Origin: Granulosicoccus sp036478565
Lineage (GTDB): Bacteria > Pseudomonadota > Gammaproteobacteria > Granulosicoccales > Granulosicoccaceae
DNA length: 64,000 nt
Assembly: GCA_965224525.1 (NCBI GenBank)
Contig: OZ245050.1
Coordinates: 3,410,001 to 3,474,000, forward strand
Direction: 5' to 3'
Below the pieces are notes generated by a model. The model saw only the letters and a list, made by a program, of their open reading frames with translations. It ran no database searches and was not told the DNA's origin. Of the stretch, positions 1-8,775 are shown piece by piece; within the stretch, counting starts at the first letter, position 1; each line of letters begins with the position of its first letter. The position numbers were made by a program, and so were the translations under genes.

Positions 1-606
1 GCGCTGGAGGCCGGGCTTGCGGTATACCAGGGCAAAGCATTGGTCAATTCAGTGACCGGCGAGGATGAAAATCTGGAGCGCGTATTACCACTGGTCGCAA
101 AATACGGTGCTGCAGTGGTTGCCATATCCAACGATGAAACCGGTATTTCGGAAGACCCGAACGAACGCTTCAAGGTAGCCAAAAAAATTGTCGAACGTGC
201 CAACGACCACGGCATCCCCGCCAGCGATGTCGTCATTGACCCGTTAGTCATGCCGATTGGCGCCATGCGTTTCGCAGGCCGACAGGTCTTCAGTATTCTT
301 GGTCGCATTCGCGATGAACTGGGCTGTAACACCACCTGTGGCGCGTCCAATGTCAGCTTCGGTCTGCCGGAGCGCAACGGTATCAATGGTGCGTTTATCT
401 CCATGGCGATCAGCGCAGGCATGACATCGGCCATCACCAATCCGATTCACGAAGAAGTCATGCGCTCGGTCATGGCAGCCGATGTATTAATGGGCAATGA
501 CCCGGACTGCCTGGCCTGGATTCGCAAGTACCGCGCGCCAACCCCTGAAGGTGGCGAGGGCGCAGGCCGTGGTCGCCGTCCCAGCCGTCGACGTCGTAAG
601 AGTTAA
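1..606 (+). CDS. methyltetrahydrofolate:corrinoid methyltransferase (3' part)
   Basis: The reading frame is open from base 1, so the true start lies upstream; 201 residues are visible. They match the pterin-binding (dihydropteroate-synthase-like TIM barrel) methyltransferases that move a methyl group between a corrinoid protein and tetrahydrofolate. Diagnostic stretches are NSVTGEDE, ISNDETGIS, DPLVMPIGA and CGASNVSFGLPER, the last carrying the pterin-contacting Asn. The protein ends in an unusual basic tail, GRGRRPSRRRRKS, beyond the barrel. It lies 41 bp upstream of the corrinoid activator, as expected for a betaine/methylamine demethylation operon. The exact methyl donor cannot be read from this fragment. 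Confidence 0.9.
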   Translation, partial: ALEAGLAVYQGKALVNSVTGEDENLERVLPLVAKYGAAVVAISNDETGISEDPNERFKVAKKIVERANDHGIPASDVVIDPLVMPIGAMRFAGRQVFSILGRIRDELGCNTTCGASNVSFGLPERNGINGAFISMAISAGMTSAITNPIHEEVMRSVMAADVLMGNDPDCLAWIRKYRAPTPEGGEGAGRGRRPSRRRRKS

Positions 607-647
607 CATCACAACGTCGCACTGGTAAATCACCCACCAAACCGCCC

Positions 648-2783
648 ATGAATACAGAAGCTCAGGCCGACCAGTCAGCGAATGACGACAACAGCTTGCA
701 GGACAATGACGCCGGCAACAACCAGGCGACTGATCTTGAAATGACCAAGCACAAGGCAGATCATGGCGAGCAGCCAGTACGTGTTGTATTCACCCCCAGT
801 GGTCGCCGGGGCAGCTTCCCGACTGGCACAACCGTACTTGCTGCTGCCCGTGAACTCGGCGTTGATCTGGACTCCATTTGCGGTGGCCGCGGCTTGTGTG
901 GTCGTTGTCAGGTATTGACACCGGAAGGCGAGTTTCCCAAACACGGCATCACCTCGCTTGCCAGTCACTTGAGCGAAAGCACACGCGCCGAAGCACGCTA
1001 TCAACGCATCAATGGTGAGTTCAAAACAGGCCGTCGACTCGGTTGTCAAGCGAAGATACTCGGCGATCTGGTCATCGATATACCACCGGACAGCCAGGTG
1101 CACCGGCAAGTCATCCGCAAGGAGCTCGGGCAGCAGGACATCGCACTGAACCCGGCCGTGCGTTTGCATGTTGTCGAAGTAAAACAGCCCAATATGCACG
1201 AGCCTTCCGGGGATCTGCGTCGTCTGAAAGAAGCGCTGGAAAGCGAATGGGAATTATCCGACCTGAGTGCTCGTTTGCCCGTGTTGCATACATTGCAAAA
1301 ATCCTTGCGTGATGGTGAGTGGCAAGTCACTGTAGCCATACACCAGGAAAAAGAGATTCTCGCCGTCTGGTCGGGCTTTCGTGAGTCGGTTTACGGTGTT
1401 GCCATCGATGTCGGTTCAACCACCATTGCGGGGCACCTGTGCGACCTGAGTAACGGCAAGGTACTAGCCAGCAGTGGCGCCATGAATCCACAAATACGTT
1501 TTGGTGAAGACCTGATGAGCAGGGTGTCCTACGTCATGATGAATCCGGGCGGCGATGTTGATATGAGTAACGCGGTACGAGACGCCATTAACACAATGAT
1601 TGAAGACGTCTGTACTGAGGCCGGTATCGAACGCACTGACATAATGGATCTGACGTTCGTTGCCAACCCGGTTATGCATCACTTGCTGCTGGGTATCGAT
1701 CCGGTTGAACTCGGCGGTGCGCCATTCGCACTGACAACCGATGAAGCATTGAATATTGATGCATCTGACATTGGTATTTCGGTTAACCCGCAGGCAAAAG
1801 TCTATCTGCTGCCATGTGTCGCCGGTCATGTCGGTGCAGATACAGCGGGTGTCGTGTTGGCCGAACAACCGCACCAGCGTGACGATATCAGCTTGCTGGT
1901 TGATGTCGGTACCAATGCAGAAATTGTATTGGGTAACAGGACACGTTTACTGGCCTGCTCCAGCCCAACCGGACCGGCGTTTGAAGGTGCACAGATCAGC
2001 GGTGGTCAACGCGCCGCACCTGGCGCTATCGAACGCGTACGCATTGACCCCGAAACACTCGAACCACGATTCAGCGTGATCGGTTGCGAGATCTGGTCCA
2101 ATGCAAGCGAATTCGCAGACGAAGTTAAAAGTGTTGGTGTTACCGGTATTTGTGGCTCTGGCATTATCGAAGTAGTCGCGGAAATGTTCCTGGCAGGCAT
2201 CGTCGATTCCGATGGTGTCGTGCGCGGTGAGCTGGCGACCCGTAATCCGCGAGTTGTTGCAGACGGTCGTACCTTTGCGTATCTGCTGCACGAAGGTGAT
2301 GTCACTATTCGCATCACGCAAACCGACATACGCCAGATTCAACTGGCCAAGGCTGCGCTCTATGCCGGTGTGCGTTTGCTGATGGATCGCTTCGACATTG
2401 ATCGCGTCGACCGCATTCGACTGGCCGGAGCCTTTGGCAGCCATATCGATGTCAAATACGCCATGGTGCTGGGACTGATTCCCGACTGCAAGCTCAGCGA
2501 AGTCTCCTCGGCAGGCAATGCAGCCGGTGCCGGTGCACTCATGGCACTGCTCGATACAGAATCACGGAGCGAGATAGAAAAAGTCGTACGCCGTATCGAA
2601 AAAGTGGAAACCGCTGTGGAACCACAATTTCAGCAACACTTTGTGGAAGCCATGGCATTCCCGCACAAGAGCGCCGAATTCCCGGAACTTGCCAAAGTGG
2701 TCAAGCTGCCAGCACCCACCGCCTCACCGGCAGCAAGACGGACACGTCGACGTAAACCGCGTAACAAAAATGCTGACGAATAA
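648..2783 (+). CDS. corrinoid-protein reductive activator (2Fe-2S ferredoxin + ASKHA/DUF4445 domain, RamA/RACo-like)
   Basis: This 711-residue protein has an acidic low-complexity N-terminus (about 1-40) and a plant-type 2Fe-2S ferredoxin domain with Cys78, Cys84, Cys87 and Cys133 (ICGGRGLCGRC ... LGCQAK). A long C-terminal ASKHA-type ATPase module follows, beginning near YGVAIDVGSTTIAG. Proteins of this architecture use ATP to drive reduction of inactive Co(II) corrinoid back to Co(I). Both the upstream pterin methyltransferase and the nearby MttB homologue would depend on such repair. The C-terminus is again Arg/Lys-rich (ARRTRRRKPRNK). Family assignment is firm; the specific corrinoid partner is inferred. 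Confidence 0.92.
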   Translation: MNTEAQADQSANDDNSLQDNDAGNNQATDLEMTKHKADHGEQPVRVVFTPSGRRGSFPTGTTVLAAARELGVDLDSICGGRGLCGRCQVLTPEGEFPKHGITSLASHLSESTRAEARYQRINGEFKTGRRLGCQAKILGDLVIDIPPDSQVHRQVIRKELGQQDIALNPAVRLHVVEVKQPNMHEPSGDLRRLKEALESEWELSDLSARLPVLHTLQKSLRDGEWQVTVAIHQEKEILAVWSGFRESVYGVAIDVGSTTIAGHLCDLSNGKVLASSGAMNPQIRFGEDLMSRVSYVMMNPGGDVDMSNAVRDAINTMIEDVCTEAGIERTDIMDLTFVANPVMHHLLLGIDPVELGGAPFALTTDEALNIDASDIGISVNPQAKVYLLPCVAGHVGADTAGVVLAEQPHQRDDISLLVDVGTNAEIVLGNRTRLLACSSPTGPAFEGAQISGGQRAAPGAIERVRIDPETLEPRFSVIGCEIWSNASEFADEVKSVGVTGICGSGIIEVVAEMFLAGIVDSDGVVRGELATRNPRVVADGRTFAYLLHEGDVTIRITQTDIRQIQLAKAALYAGVRLLMDRFDIDRVDRIRLAGAFGSHIDVKYAMVLGLIPDCKLSEVSSAGNAAGAGALMALLDTESRSEIEKVVRRIEKVETAVEPQFQQHFVEAMAFPHKSAEFPELAKVVKLPAPTASPAARRTRRRKPRNKNADE

Positions 2784-3064
2784 GGACTAGAAGCCTGCAC
2801 GGCGAGACAATACTCCTGCATCACAGACTCCTCGCGTGAGACACGTAAGCACCAAAGAACTCATAACAGCAGGCAGATTTCGCTCGCTTTGTGACATTAC
2901 CCTTTTCGCTTTTCGTTTAAATTTCGTGCAAATTTCAGCGTAATTTCAGTACGTCCCTCTAACGAAAAGCTAGTTTGATTGCGCTGCTGGCGCTTTGCCC
3001 ATACCGCCAGGTACAGGCAAATCCTCCGGTGGCAAATCCAATCATTTGCGAGAGGTTAAACCTG

Positions 3065-3595
3065 ATGAACCGTATAAACGATAAGTTGTACAAGTCATTG
3101 CCAGATCGATTCTGTCTGGAATTTTCGTTACCTGTCTTGTTGCTACCAACACTATTGCTGGGTGCCGGAGATGCGACAGCAGCAGATGAGGTACTAAAAT
3201 GCAGGCTCTATATAGCTGCCAGCATGGACATTGTCGCCACAATCGAGCTGAAAGATACCGAACAAGTATTAAATTCAATGCGTAGAGGCTCTTATTGCTT
3301 GTTCGAGGATGGCAGCGTAGCGGACAAACAATTTGTCTTGAGCAATCGTGTCCTCGGTGATGGGGCGACCGGCGCTTATTCGGGTTTTTCGGTATACACA
3401 CTGGAAAACGGTGACTCCATTTCAGCGCAGTTTACCGGTGCCTGGGACGACAAGGGCAACCACGGTATCTATGCCATCCTCGGCGGCACCGGTAGTTATA
3501 AGGATGCAAGCGGCGATGGCACCATAACAGGGGCCAAGTCACCCTGGAATACGGCAGATATTGTCGACATCGTTCTCAATGTAACAACTCCTTGA
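3065..3595 (+). CDS. secreted protein with allene-oxide-cyclase/dirigent-like barrel
   Basis: I chose the ATG at 3065, which follows a GAGAGG ribosome site; an upstream TTG at 2975 would add an implausible 30 residues. The 176-residue product has an N-terminal hydrophobic segment (SLPVLLLPTLLLGAG) and a likely cleavage site near ATA-AD. The mature part has the Gly-rich beta-strand pattern of the AOC/dirigent-like barrel: YSGFSVYTLENGDSISAQF and ILGGTGSYKDASGDGTITG. Bacterial members are exported and of unknown function. It stands alone behind an AT-rich 280-bp leader. Plant-type enzymatic activity should not be assumed. Confidence 0.65.
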   Translation: MNRINDKLYKSLPDRFCLEFSLPVLLLPTLLLGAGDATAADEVLKCRLYIAASMDIVATIELKDTEQVLNSMRRGSYCLFEDGSVADKQFVLSNRVLGDGATGAYSGFSVYTLENGDSISAQFTGAWDDKGNHGIYAILGGTGSYKDASGDGTITGAKSPWNTADIVDIVLNVTTP

Positions 3596-3729
3596 GCGAT
3601 ACCGGCGCGCGATAGCCGGCTCGAACGCAATGGCCTGCGATCGATTGCCATCGATCCCTTGGTTATTGATTGGATGGCCATTGTGTTGATGGATGAATGA
3701 CAAGGATGTCTGTTTCAAGGGAATGAGCA

Positions 3730-3763
3730 GCGACCCCGGTGCACACTCAAACACCGGGGTCGC
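3730..3763 (+). terminator. perfect 12-bp hairpin, candidate terminator
   Basis: GCGACCCCGGTG (3730-3741) pairs perfectly with CACCGGGGTCGC (3752-3763) around a 10-nt loop, followed by CTTTCCC. It lies about 135 bp downstream of the secreted-protein gene. The stem is strong but the U-tract is short. Confidence 0.5.
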
Positions 3764-3981
3764 TTTCCCACACTAATTACCCAACTGATGCAGCAGCACT
3801 CAGCTGCAATTAACGTTTGTTCATGGACAGCCAATTTCAAATTCTTCGGATTGATCTCTTACCATTAAATCTGACTACGCTCGTTTTTCTGAGTCATAGA
3901 AAACGTAGCGAGTATGGCCTTTTCGATCCCTTGCGCCAGTTCCCAAACTTTTTACACTATTGAACAGAGAGCGGATACAGC

Positions 3982-4356
3982 ATGACGAAAAGAATCATCA
4001 GCTCTACATTCAAGCGTTGTAAATATTGTGCAAACCGCCTTATGCTGGCGATCACCTTGTCTAGCTCTCTGTTGCCTGGCACTGTGCGATCAAATCATGT
4101 ACACGCCCCAGACAGCCAGTTTGTTGGCTCACGAATTCATCCACTATTTGCAAAACCAAAGCGGACACTCATAGTTGCTTTATTCAGTCACTGTATTTTC
4201 ATCAGCAAATTCTGGAAAAATCTCCCGCTGGAAACAGAAGCTCTAGCTGCCGGACGTTACCTCTCCGTATCGGGCGAGCCAGAAACAATCTGTGATGCAA
4301 CACACGCTGACCAGCCCTGTTACTCTCCGCTTTTTCACTACCACGCCGCACTCTGA
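3982..4356 (+). CDS. doubtful small ORF with signal-like N-terminus
   Basis: This 124-codon ATG frame is preceded by GAGAGCGGA. Its N-terminus resembles a secretion signal (positive residues, then LMLAITLSSSLLPG). The rest has no recognisable domain, is Cys/His-rich and lacks repeat or strand periodicity. An overlapping frame on the other strand is equally open. It may be a fast-evolving exported peptide, a broken gene or chance. Confidence 0.22.
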   Translation: MTKRIISSTFKRCKYCANRLMLAITLSSSLLPGTVRSNHVHAPDSQFVGSRIHPLFAKPKRTLIVALFSHCIFISKFWKNLPLETEALAAGRYLSVSGEPETICDATHADQPCYSPLFHYHAAL

Positions 4357-4423
4357 CAAGACTGGTGACACAATCCAGATAGCGGGCTTCTTCAATAGCT
4401 GTTAAACGCGCTACACTTCGTCC

Positions 4424-4927
4424 ATGCCAGTACCTACCCTCAAATACCCAGCAGACAATACAGCCGTAGCCTTGGAAGGCTGGGACGGGTTGGAACGCCG
4501 TACAGCTTCCGGACGCCGCATCTATACCGTAAAAACGCTGTGGCAAAGCGTAAGGCAGCCAAGACGTATGGCCGGTCGTCGACGCGAAGACCGGCTGTTC
4601 CCTATGCTGGATCGTTTTGACAGCGGCGTGGTGACGTTGGCCATTACCCTGGTATTGTTGTCGATTGTGGACTCAATGCTCACGCTCACGCTGATCGCTG
4701 GCGGAGGCACCGAAGTCAACCCCATCATGAACAGCTTGCTCAGCTACAGTGTCTGGGCATTTGCCGGTGTAAAAATGCTGCTTACCGCCATACCCGCAGT
4801 AGTGCTGGTGGCGGTTGGCAACCTGAAACTGTTTGGCCGTATGCGGGCACGTTCGATGCTGGCGGCGCTGGTTGGCGTGTATCTAGGTCTGATCGTTTAC
4901 GAAATCGGCCTTATTGGTCTTCTGTAA
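4424..4927 (+). CDS. DUF5658 family membrane protein
   Basis: The 167 residues comprise a basic N-terminal region (to about residue 60, ending RRREDR) and three to four hydrophobic segments. The DUF5658 hallmark SIVDSMLTLTLIAGGGTEVNPIMN is visible, with a conserved D before the first helix and EvNPiM after it. FAGVKMLLTAIPAVVLVAVGN and a C-terminal YLGLIVYEIGLIGLL helix follow. The function of the family is unknown. The last 45 bp overlap tail-to-tail with the GlxA-type regulator on the other strand. Confidence 0.75.
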   Translation: MPVPTLKYPADNTAVALEGWDGLERRTASGRRIYTVKTLWQSVRQPRRMAGRRREDRLFPMLDRFDSGVVTLAITLVLLSIVDSMLTLTLIAGGGTEVNPIMNSLLSYSVWAFAGVKMLLTAIPAVVLVAVGNLKLFGRMRARSMLAALVGVYLGLIVYEIGLIGLL

Positions 4928-6061
4928 GGCCTGCACCGCCCTCCTGTCCTTACCGACAAGGTTCTGAACCAATATACCTGCTGCCCGCCTCCGTTCGTCC
5001 CTTGGCGGCAAGGAGTAGGTATCCCGATAACACTTGGAAAAGTGCGGCGCGGAGATAAAACCACAAGCCAGCGCAACATCAACGATAGGCATACTGGTCT
5101 GCAGCAACAATTGACGAGCACGCTCCAGCCGAAGCTGCAGGTAGTAACGTGTTGGTACGCAGTGCAAATAACGTTGAAACAGGCGCTCCAGTTGCCGGCG
5201 CGATACGCCAACATGATGCGACAGCTCGTCCAGCGTCATAGGCTCTTCAATATTCGCCTCCATCAGCAACACTGCTTCTGCCAGCTTTGGCTGGCTTGCA
5301 CCGATTCGCTGTGTCAGTGGAACCCGCTGACGATCATGCTGATCGCGAATACGTTCACACATGAACTGCTCGGAGATGTTTGTGGTCAATTCACCGCCAT
5401 GCTGGCTACGGATTTCACACAGCATCATGTCCAGCGGTGCGGTGCCGCCTGCACAGGTATATCGACCACGATCAATCTCGAAGAGTTCGGGGGATATGAC
5501 CAACTGCGGAAACTGCTCACGCGCCGCCGCCAGGTTCTCCCAGTGAATTGTGCAGCGATAACCATCGAGCAAACCTGATCGAGCAAGCAGGTACGTACCG
5601 GTACAAATTGCGCCAAGCACCGTCCCTTTCTTGTCCAGCTGCCGAAGCCACTGCACACCTGCTTCATCCGTGATCTGGTGCACGTTGATACCACCGCAGA
5701 CAAAAACCGCGTCGTAGCAGTCTTTACTATCGACACCGTGATCGACCGGGAATTCGATGCCGCTGCTGGCTGAGACCGGTTGAGCGTCGTTGGATATCAG
5801 ACACCACTCATACAGCGCCTTGCCGCTCAACTGGTTGGCCATACGCAATGCTTCTAGAGCACTGGTAAATGCCATCATGGAAAACTGCGGCAATAGATAG
5901 AATCCGATGCATGCAGTTTTATCAGCAGAGCCAATCATGCGAGGCCAGTTATTCTTTTGGTCGGGTTCATACCGCACACCTGGTAGCACTCGCCAGTCGC
6001 CTGCCGAGCTGTACTTAAACCCGATACCCGGTGACGGCCATATCGGGGGCTGGACATCCAT
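4883..6061 (-). CDS. GlxA/GbdR-like AraC-family transcriptional regulator
   Basis: The N-terminal part is a DJ-1/PfpI (class I amidotransferase-like) sensor domain, from about residue 49 (ACIGFYLLPQFSMMAF), with the GAICTGTYLLA elbow. The C-terminal part is an AraC double helix-turn-helix (LDELSHHVGVSRRQLERLF; IVDVALACGFISAPHFSKCYRDTY). This architecture is that of GbdR, CdhR and other regulators of betaine, carnitine and choline catabolism, which suits its position 41 bp downstream of the MttB homologue on the same strand. The ATG at 6061 has a GGAAAA site; an internal ATG at 5938 would give a start more typical of the family but lacks a ribosome site. The ligand is inferred, probably a methylated amine. 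Confidence 0.88.
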   Translation of the reverse strand: MDVQPPIWPSPGIGFKYSSAGDWRVLPGVRYEPDQKNNWPRMIGSADKTACIGFYLLPQFSMMAFTSALEALRMANQLSGKALYEWCLISNDAQPVSASSGIEFPVDHGVDSKDCYDAVFVCGGINVHQITDEAGVQWLRQLDKKGTVLGAICTGTYLLARSGLLDGYRCTIHWENLAAAREQFPQLVISPELFEIDRGRYTCAGGTAPLDMMLCEIRSQHGGELTTNISEQFMCERIRDQHDRQRVPLTQRIGASQPKLAEAVLLMEANIEEPMTLDELSHHVGVSRRQLERLFQRYLHCVPTRYYLQLRLERARQLLLQTSMPIVDVALACGFISAPHFSKCYRDTYSLPPRDERRRAAGILVQNLVGKDRRAVQALQKTNKADFVNDQT

Positions 6062-6102
6062 TTTTCCGAAATATAGCCTTAGATTGATACACCTGTAAAT
6101 AG

Positions 6103-7662
6103 CTAGTAGTTGGCGTCCGGGAAAGATGCCTTACGCCCTTTTATATAATCCAGTAGTGCTTCGTCAATAGATTCGTCAATTTGTGGTGCCTCGTAGCTCT
6201 CCAAAGCGGCCTTCCAGCGGACGTTGGCACGCTTGTTTGCGTCCATAGAACCCTCGGACTCCCACTGCTCGAAACTGTTGTTATCGGCAATGCTGGAGGT
6301 CCAGAAAGCGCTCTGGAAGTTGGCTTGTGTGTGCGCACAGCCCAGAAAATGATTGCCTGGCCCGACTTCCCGCAGAGCATCCATGGCCTGCCCGTTCTCA
6401 CTCATATCAACCCCCCGCAGCAGCACCGCCACCATGCTCGCCTGATCGGCATCCAGCATGAACTTCTCATAACCCATGACCAGACCGCCTTCCAGCCAAC
6501 CCGCAGTATGCAACATGAAATTGACACCTGCCAGAGCGGCTGACTGCAATGTATTGGCAGCCTCATAGGCGGCCTGCGCATCCGGTAGCTTGGATGCGCA
6601 CAATCCCCCACCACTGCGAAACGGCACACCCAGTCGACGCGCCAGTGCCGCAGCCGCATACATAACCAACGCAGGCTCAGGGGAGCCGAAGGTTGGCGCT
6701 CCGGATTGCATCGACACCGAACTGGCAAACGTACCAAACACGACAGGTGCGCCGGGCCGTACCAGCTGCACAAACGCCATACCTGCCAAAGCTTCTGCCA
6801 GAATTTGCGCAACCGTACCTGCAATGGTCACCGGCGACATGGCACCGGCAAGAATAAATGGCGAGACAATGCAAGCCTGATTAGCACGCGCATAGACCTT
6901 GGCCGCACCTAACATTGTGTCGTCAAATGTCATCGGCGAGTTGGCGTTGATAAGGTTGATCACCACCGTTTTTTCAAAACCGGTTTCGGCATCAATGAAG
7001 TCTTCGCCGAACAGAATCTTCGCCATAGCGACCGTATCCTCTGCCCTTTCCGGCGCTGTTACCGAGCCCATGAAGGCTTTGTCGCTGTAGCGCATATGCG
7101 CGTACACCATATCGAAATGACGTTTGTTGACCGGCAGATCAGTCGGCTCACAAACCGTGCCGCCCGAATGATGAATAGCGGGATTCAGGTACGCCAGTTT
7201 GACGAAATTCTGAAAATCCTCAATCGTCGCATAGCGCCTGCCCCGATCAAGATCACGCACAAAGGGAGGCCCGTAAGCTGGCACCATCACGGTATTACGG
7301 CCACCTATCTGTACCGAGTTGGCCGGATTACGCGCGTGCTGGGTAAATTCAGCTGGGGCGCTGTCCTGCACCAGTTTCCGGCACAGGCCGCGTGGAAAGT
7401 GCACGCGCTCGCCATTGACATCGGCACCCGCTGCCTTCCATAGCTCCAGCGCTTCAGCATCATCACGAAAATCAATCCCGATTTCTTCCAGAATGGTATC
7501 GGCGTTCTCTTCGATGATGCAAAGCTGCTCTTCGTTGAGTACCTCAAAATAGGGGATATTGCGCTTGATATAGGGCTCGCGAGAGCCACTAGTCTTGGCT
7601 CTGGCCAGTTTCGCTGCTCGCCCACCACCGCGTCGTCGTCGTGCTGCCCCGGTTGGACTCAT
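6103..7662 (-). CDS. MttB-family (trimethylamine/betaine:corrinoid) methyltransferase, non-pyrrolysine type
   Basis: About 519 residues of the MttB superfamily (PF06253-type). Recognisable stretches are PYFEVLNEEQLCIIEENAD near the N-terminus and LINANSPMTFDD, QSGAPTFGSPEPALVMYA and GVPFRSGGGLCASKLPDAQAAYEA in the barrel. There is no in-frame amber codon, so it is not the pyrrolysine-dependent trimethylamine enzyme. Such homologues demethylate quaternary amines such as glycine betaine, proline betaine or carnitine. The N-terminus is a basic stretch, GAARRRRGGGRAAK. I prefer the ATG at 7662; another in-frame ATG at 7677 adds five residues. The regulator downstream and the activator nearby form its context. 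The substrate is not decided by sequence alone. Confidence 0.9.
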   Translation of the reverse strand: MSPTGAARRRRGGGRAAKLARAKTSGSREPYIKRNIPYFEVLNEEQLCIIEENADTILEEIGIDFRDDAEALELWKAAGADVNGERVHFPRGLCRKLVQDSAPAEFTQHARNPANSVQIGGRNTVMVPAYGPPFVRDLDRGRRYATIEDFQNFVKLAYLNPAIHHSGGTVCEPTDLPVNKRHFDMVYAHMRYSDKAFMGSVTAPERAEDTVAMAKILFGEDFIDAETGFEKTVVINLINANSPMTFDDTMLGAAKVYARANQACIVSPFILAGAMSPVTIAGTVAQILAEALAGMAFVQLVRPGAPVVFGTFASSVSMQSGAPTFGSPEPALVMYAAAALARRLGVPFRSGGGLCASKLPDAQAAYEAANTLQSAALAGVNFMLHTAGWLEGGLVMGYEKFMLDADQASMVAVLLRGVDMSENGQAMDALREVGPGNHFLGCAHTQANFQSAFWTSSIADNNSFEQWESEGSMDANKRANVRWKAALESYEAPQIDESIDEALLDYIKGRKASFPDANY

Positions 7663-7807
7663 AATTCGAGATCTCATTGCAATCGCAATGATAATGGCGG
7701 CGTGCGATCGTTGACGGGTTGTCTAACGCGACTCAGACAGTTGACGATGCGACCTTGGCGCCAGGTATTCAAAAATAAGTCCAGAAATCACGACTTTGAT
7801 CAGTCGT

Positions 7808-8368
7808 TCAGATGATGTCGACCAGCGAATAGCAACTGCGTACAAAATTTGCCTGGGATTTGGTTTGTATACGGCGGCGATTGTCACGGCGAACCTGGCG
7901 AATAGCCCGCTCCGGGCTCACCCCAAGCTCTACCAGAATGCGCGCAGCAATCATGCCCGTGCGGCCAAGCCCGGCGTAGCAGTGAATCGCTACCCGCTCA
8001 CCAATTCGCAAGGCGTGCCGGATACGCTCTCCCTCCACCGCCCAGTCGTTCTCGAAGTCCTGATTGGGAATATCCATATCGATAATGGGCAGATGCTTGA
8101 ACCACATCCCAGCCGCCTCGGTAATTTCCGGCAAGTCCTCCACCTTGTTCATTTTGAGCTCATGTGGCTCAACCAGACACACAAGCCCGTTGGCGCCCCA
8201 GTCCTGAATTTCCTGGATATCTGCCTGCACCATGCGACGATTACCCGCAATCGCCTGTTCCACCCGCACACCCGGACAAGCCACAAGCCCCATGCAACCC
8301 ACGGAGCCGGGAACCGGGATGGTGTCAATCAAATTGGGTGTCGGGGGTTTCCCCAGTCCGAATATCAT
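7808..8368 (-). CDS. dual-specificity/tyrosine phosphatase-like protein
   Basis: The signature HCYAGLGRTGMIAARIL is a C-x5-R(T/S) phosphatase P-loop with catalytic Cys and Arg. A candidate general-acid Asp lies upstream in the region DMDIPNQDFEND. Overall it resembles CDKN3/Siw14-type dual-specificity phosphatases. The ATG at 8368 follows AGGAACGGC at good spacing and is preferred over the ATG at 8404. The product is about 186 residues with no export signal. It lies between the MttB homologue and the dimethylglycine-dehydrogenase-like gene, divergent from the latter. A link to betaine metabolism is positional only. Confidence 0.8.
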   Translation of the reverse strand: MIFGLGKPPTPNLIDTIPVPGSVGCMGLVACPGVRVEQAIAGNRRMVQADIQEIQDWGANGLVCLVEPHELKMNKVEDLPEITEAAGMWFKHLPIIDMDIPNQDFENDWAVEGERIRHALRIGERVAIHCYAGLGRTGMIAARILVELGVSPERAIRQVRRDNRRRIQTKSQANFVRSCYSLVDII

Positions 8369-8775
8369 GCCGTTCCTGTCTAATCCAGCGCTGTGTAAGC
8401 ACATACAGTTTAGCTGCTACAGCGGTTTGTAACAGATGTTGTCCGCATTAAACATTATCGACCGGTCGGCGGGACGCTTAACGGAATCGAGCTCACAGTC
8501 GGGCTGTTATCTGACGGTGACACGCAAATGCTTGTTCACACGGACTCTTGAATGAGGACTAGCGCACAGTTGCTTGCGGTGCCTGCAGAGCCTCTGTCAT
8601 TCCGGGTACTGAGACACATTTAATTCAACGGCGTGGCGCTGGTATGCAATTGCCGGTCGCCTGCGCAATTCCGGACTCGACGTACTCGACTACACTGGCG
8701 CCTGCCAGCTCCACCTGCTCGAAAACCAGGTGGGTTAGTTGGCGTCACAGCAGACATAAACCGGCAGGAGTCTCC
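8369..8775. promoter_or_regulatory. divergent intergenic region
   Basis: About 400 bp separates the leftward phosphatase from the rightward DMGDH-like gene, so promoters for both should lie here. A near-repeat GCAATTGCCGG/GCAATTCCGG occurs around 8646-8673. No clear -35/-10 pair or long palindrome was found. The start of the DMGDH-like gene is fixed by CAGGAG at 8765-8770. Confidence 0.45.

Larger units (their letters stand above)
3596..4423. other. 828-bp gap between 3595 and the DUF5658 gene
   Basis: The gap holds the 12-bp hairpin at 3730-3763 and one doubtful ORF at 3982-4356. An imperfect inverted repeat (CGTTTTTCT ... AGAAAACG) lies near 3880-3905. No other coding or RNA feature is supportable. 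Confidence 0.5.
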
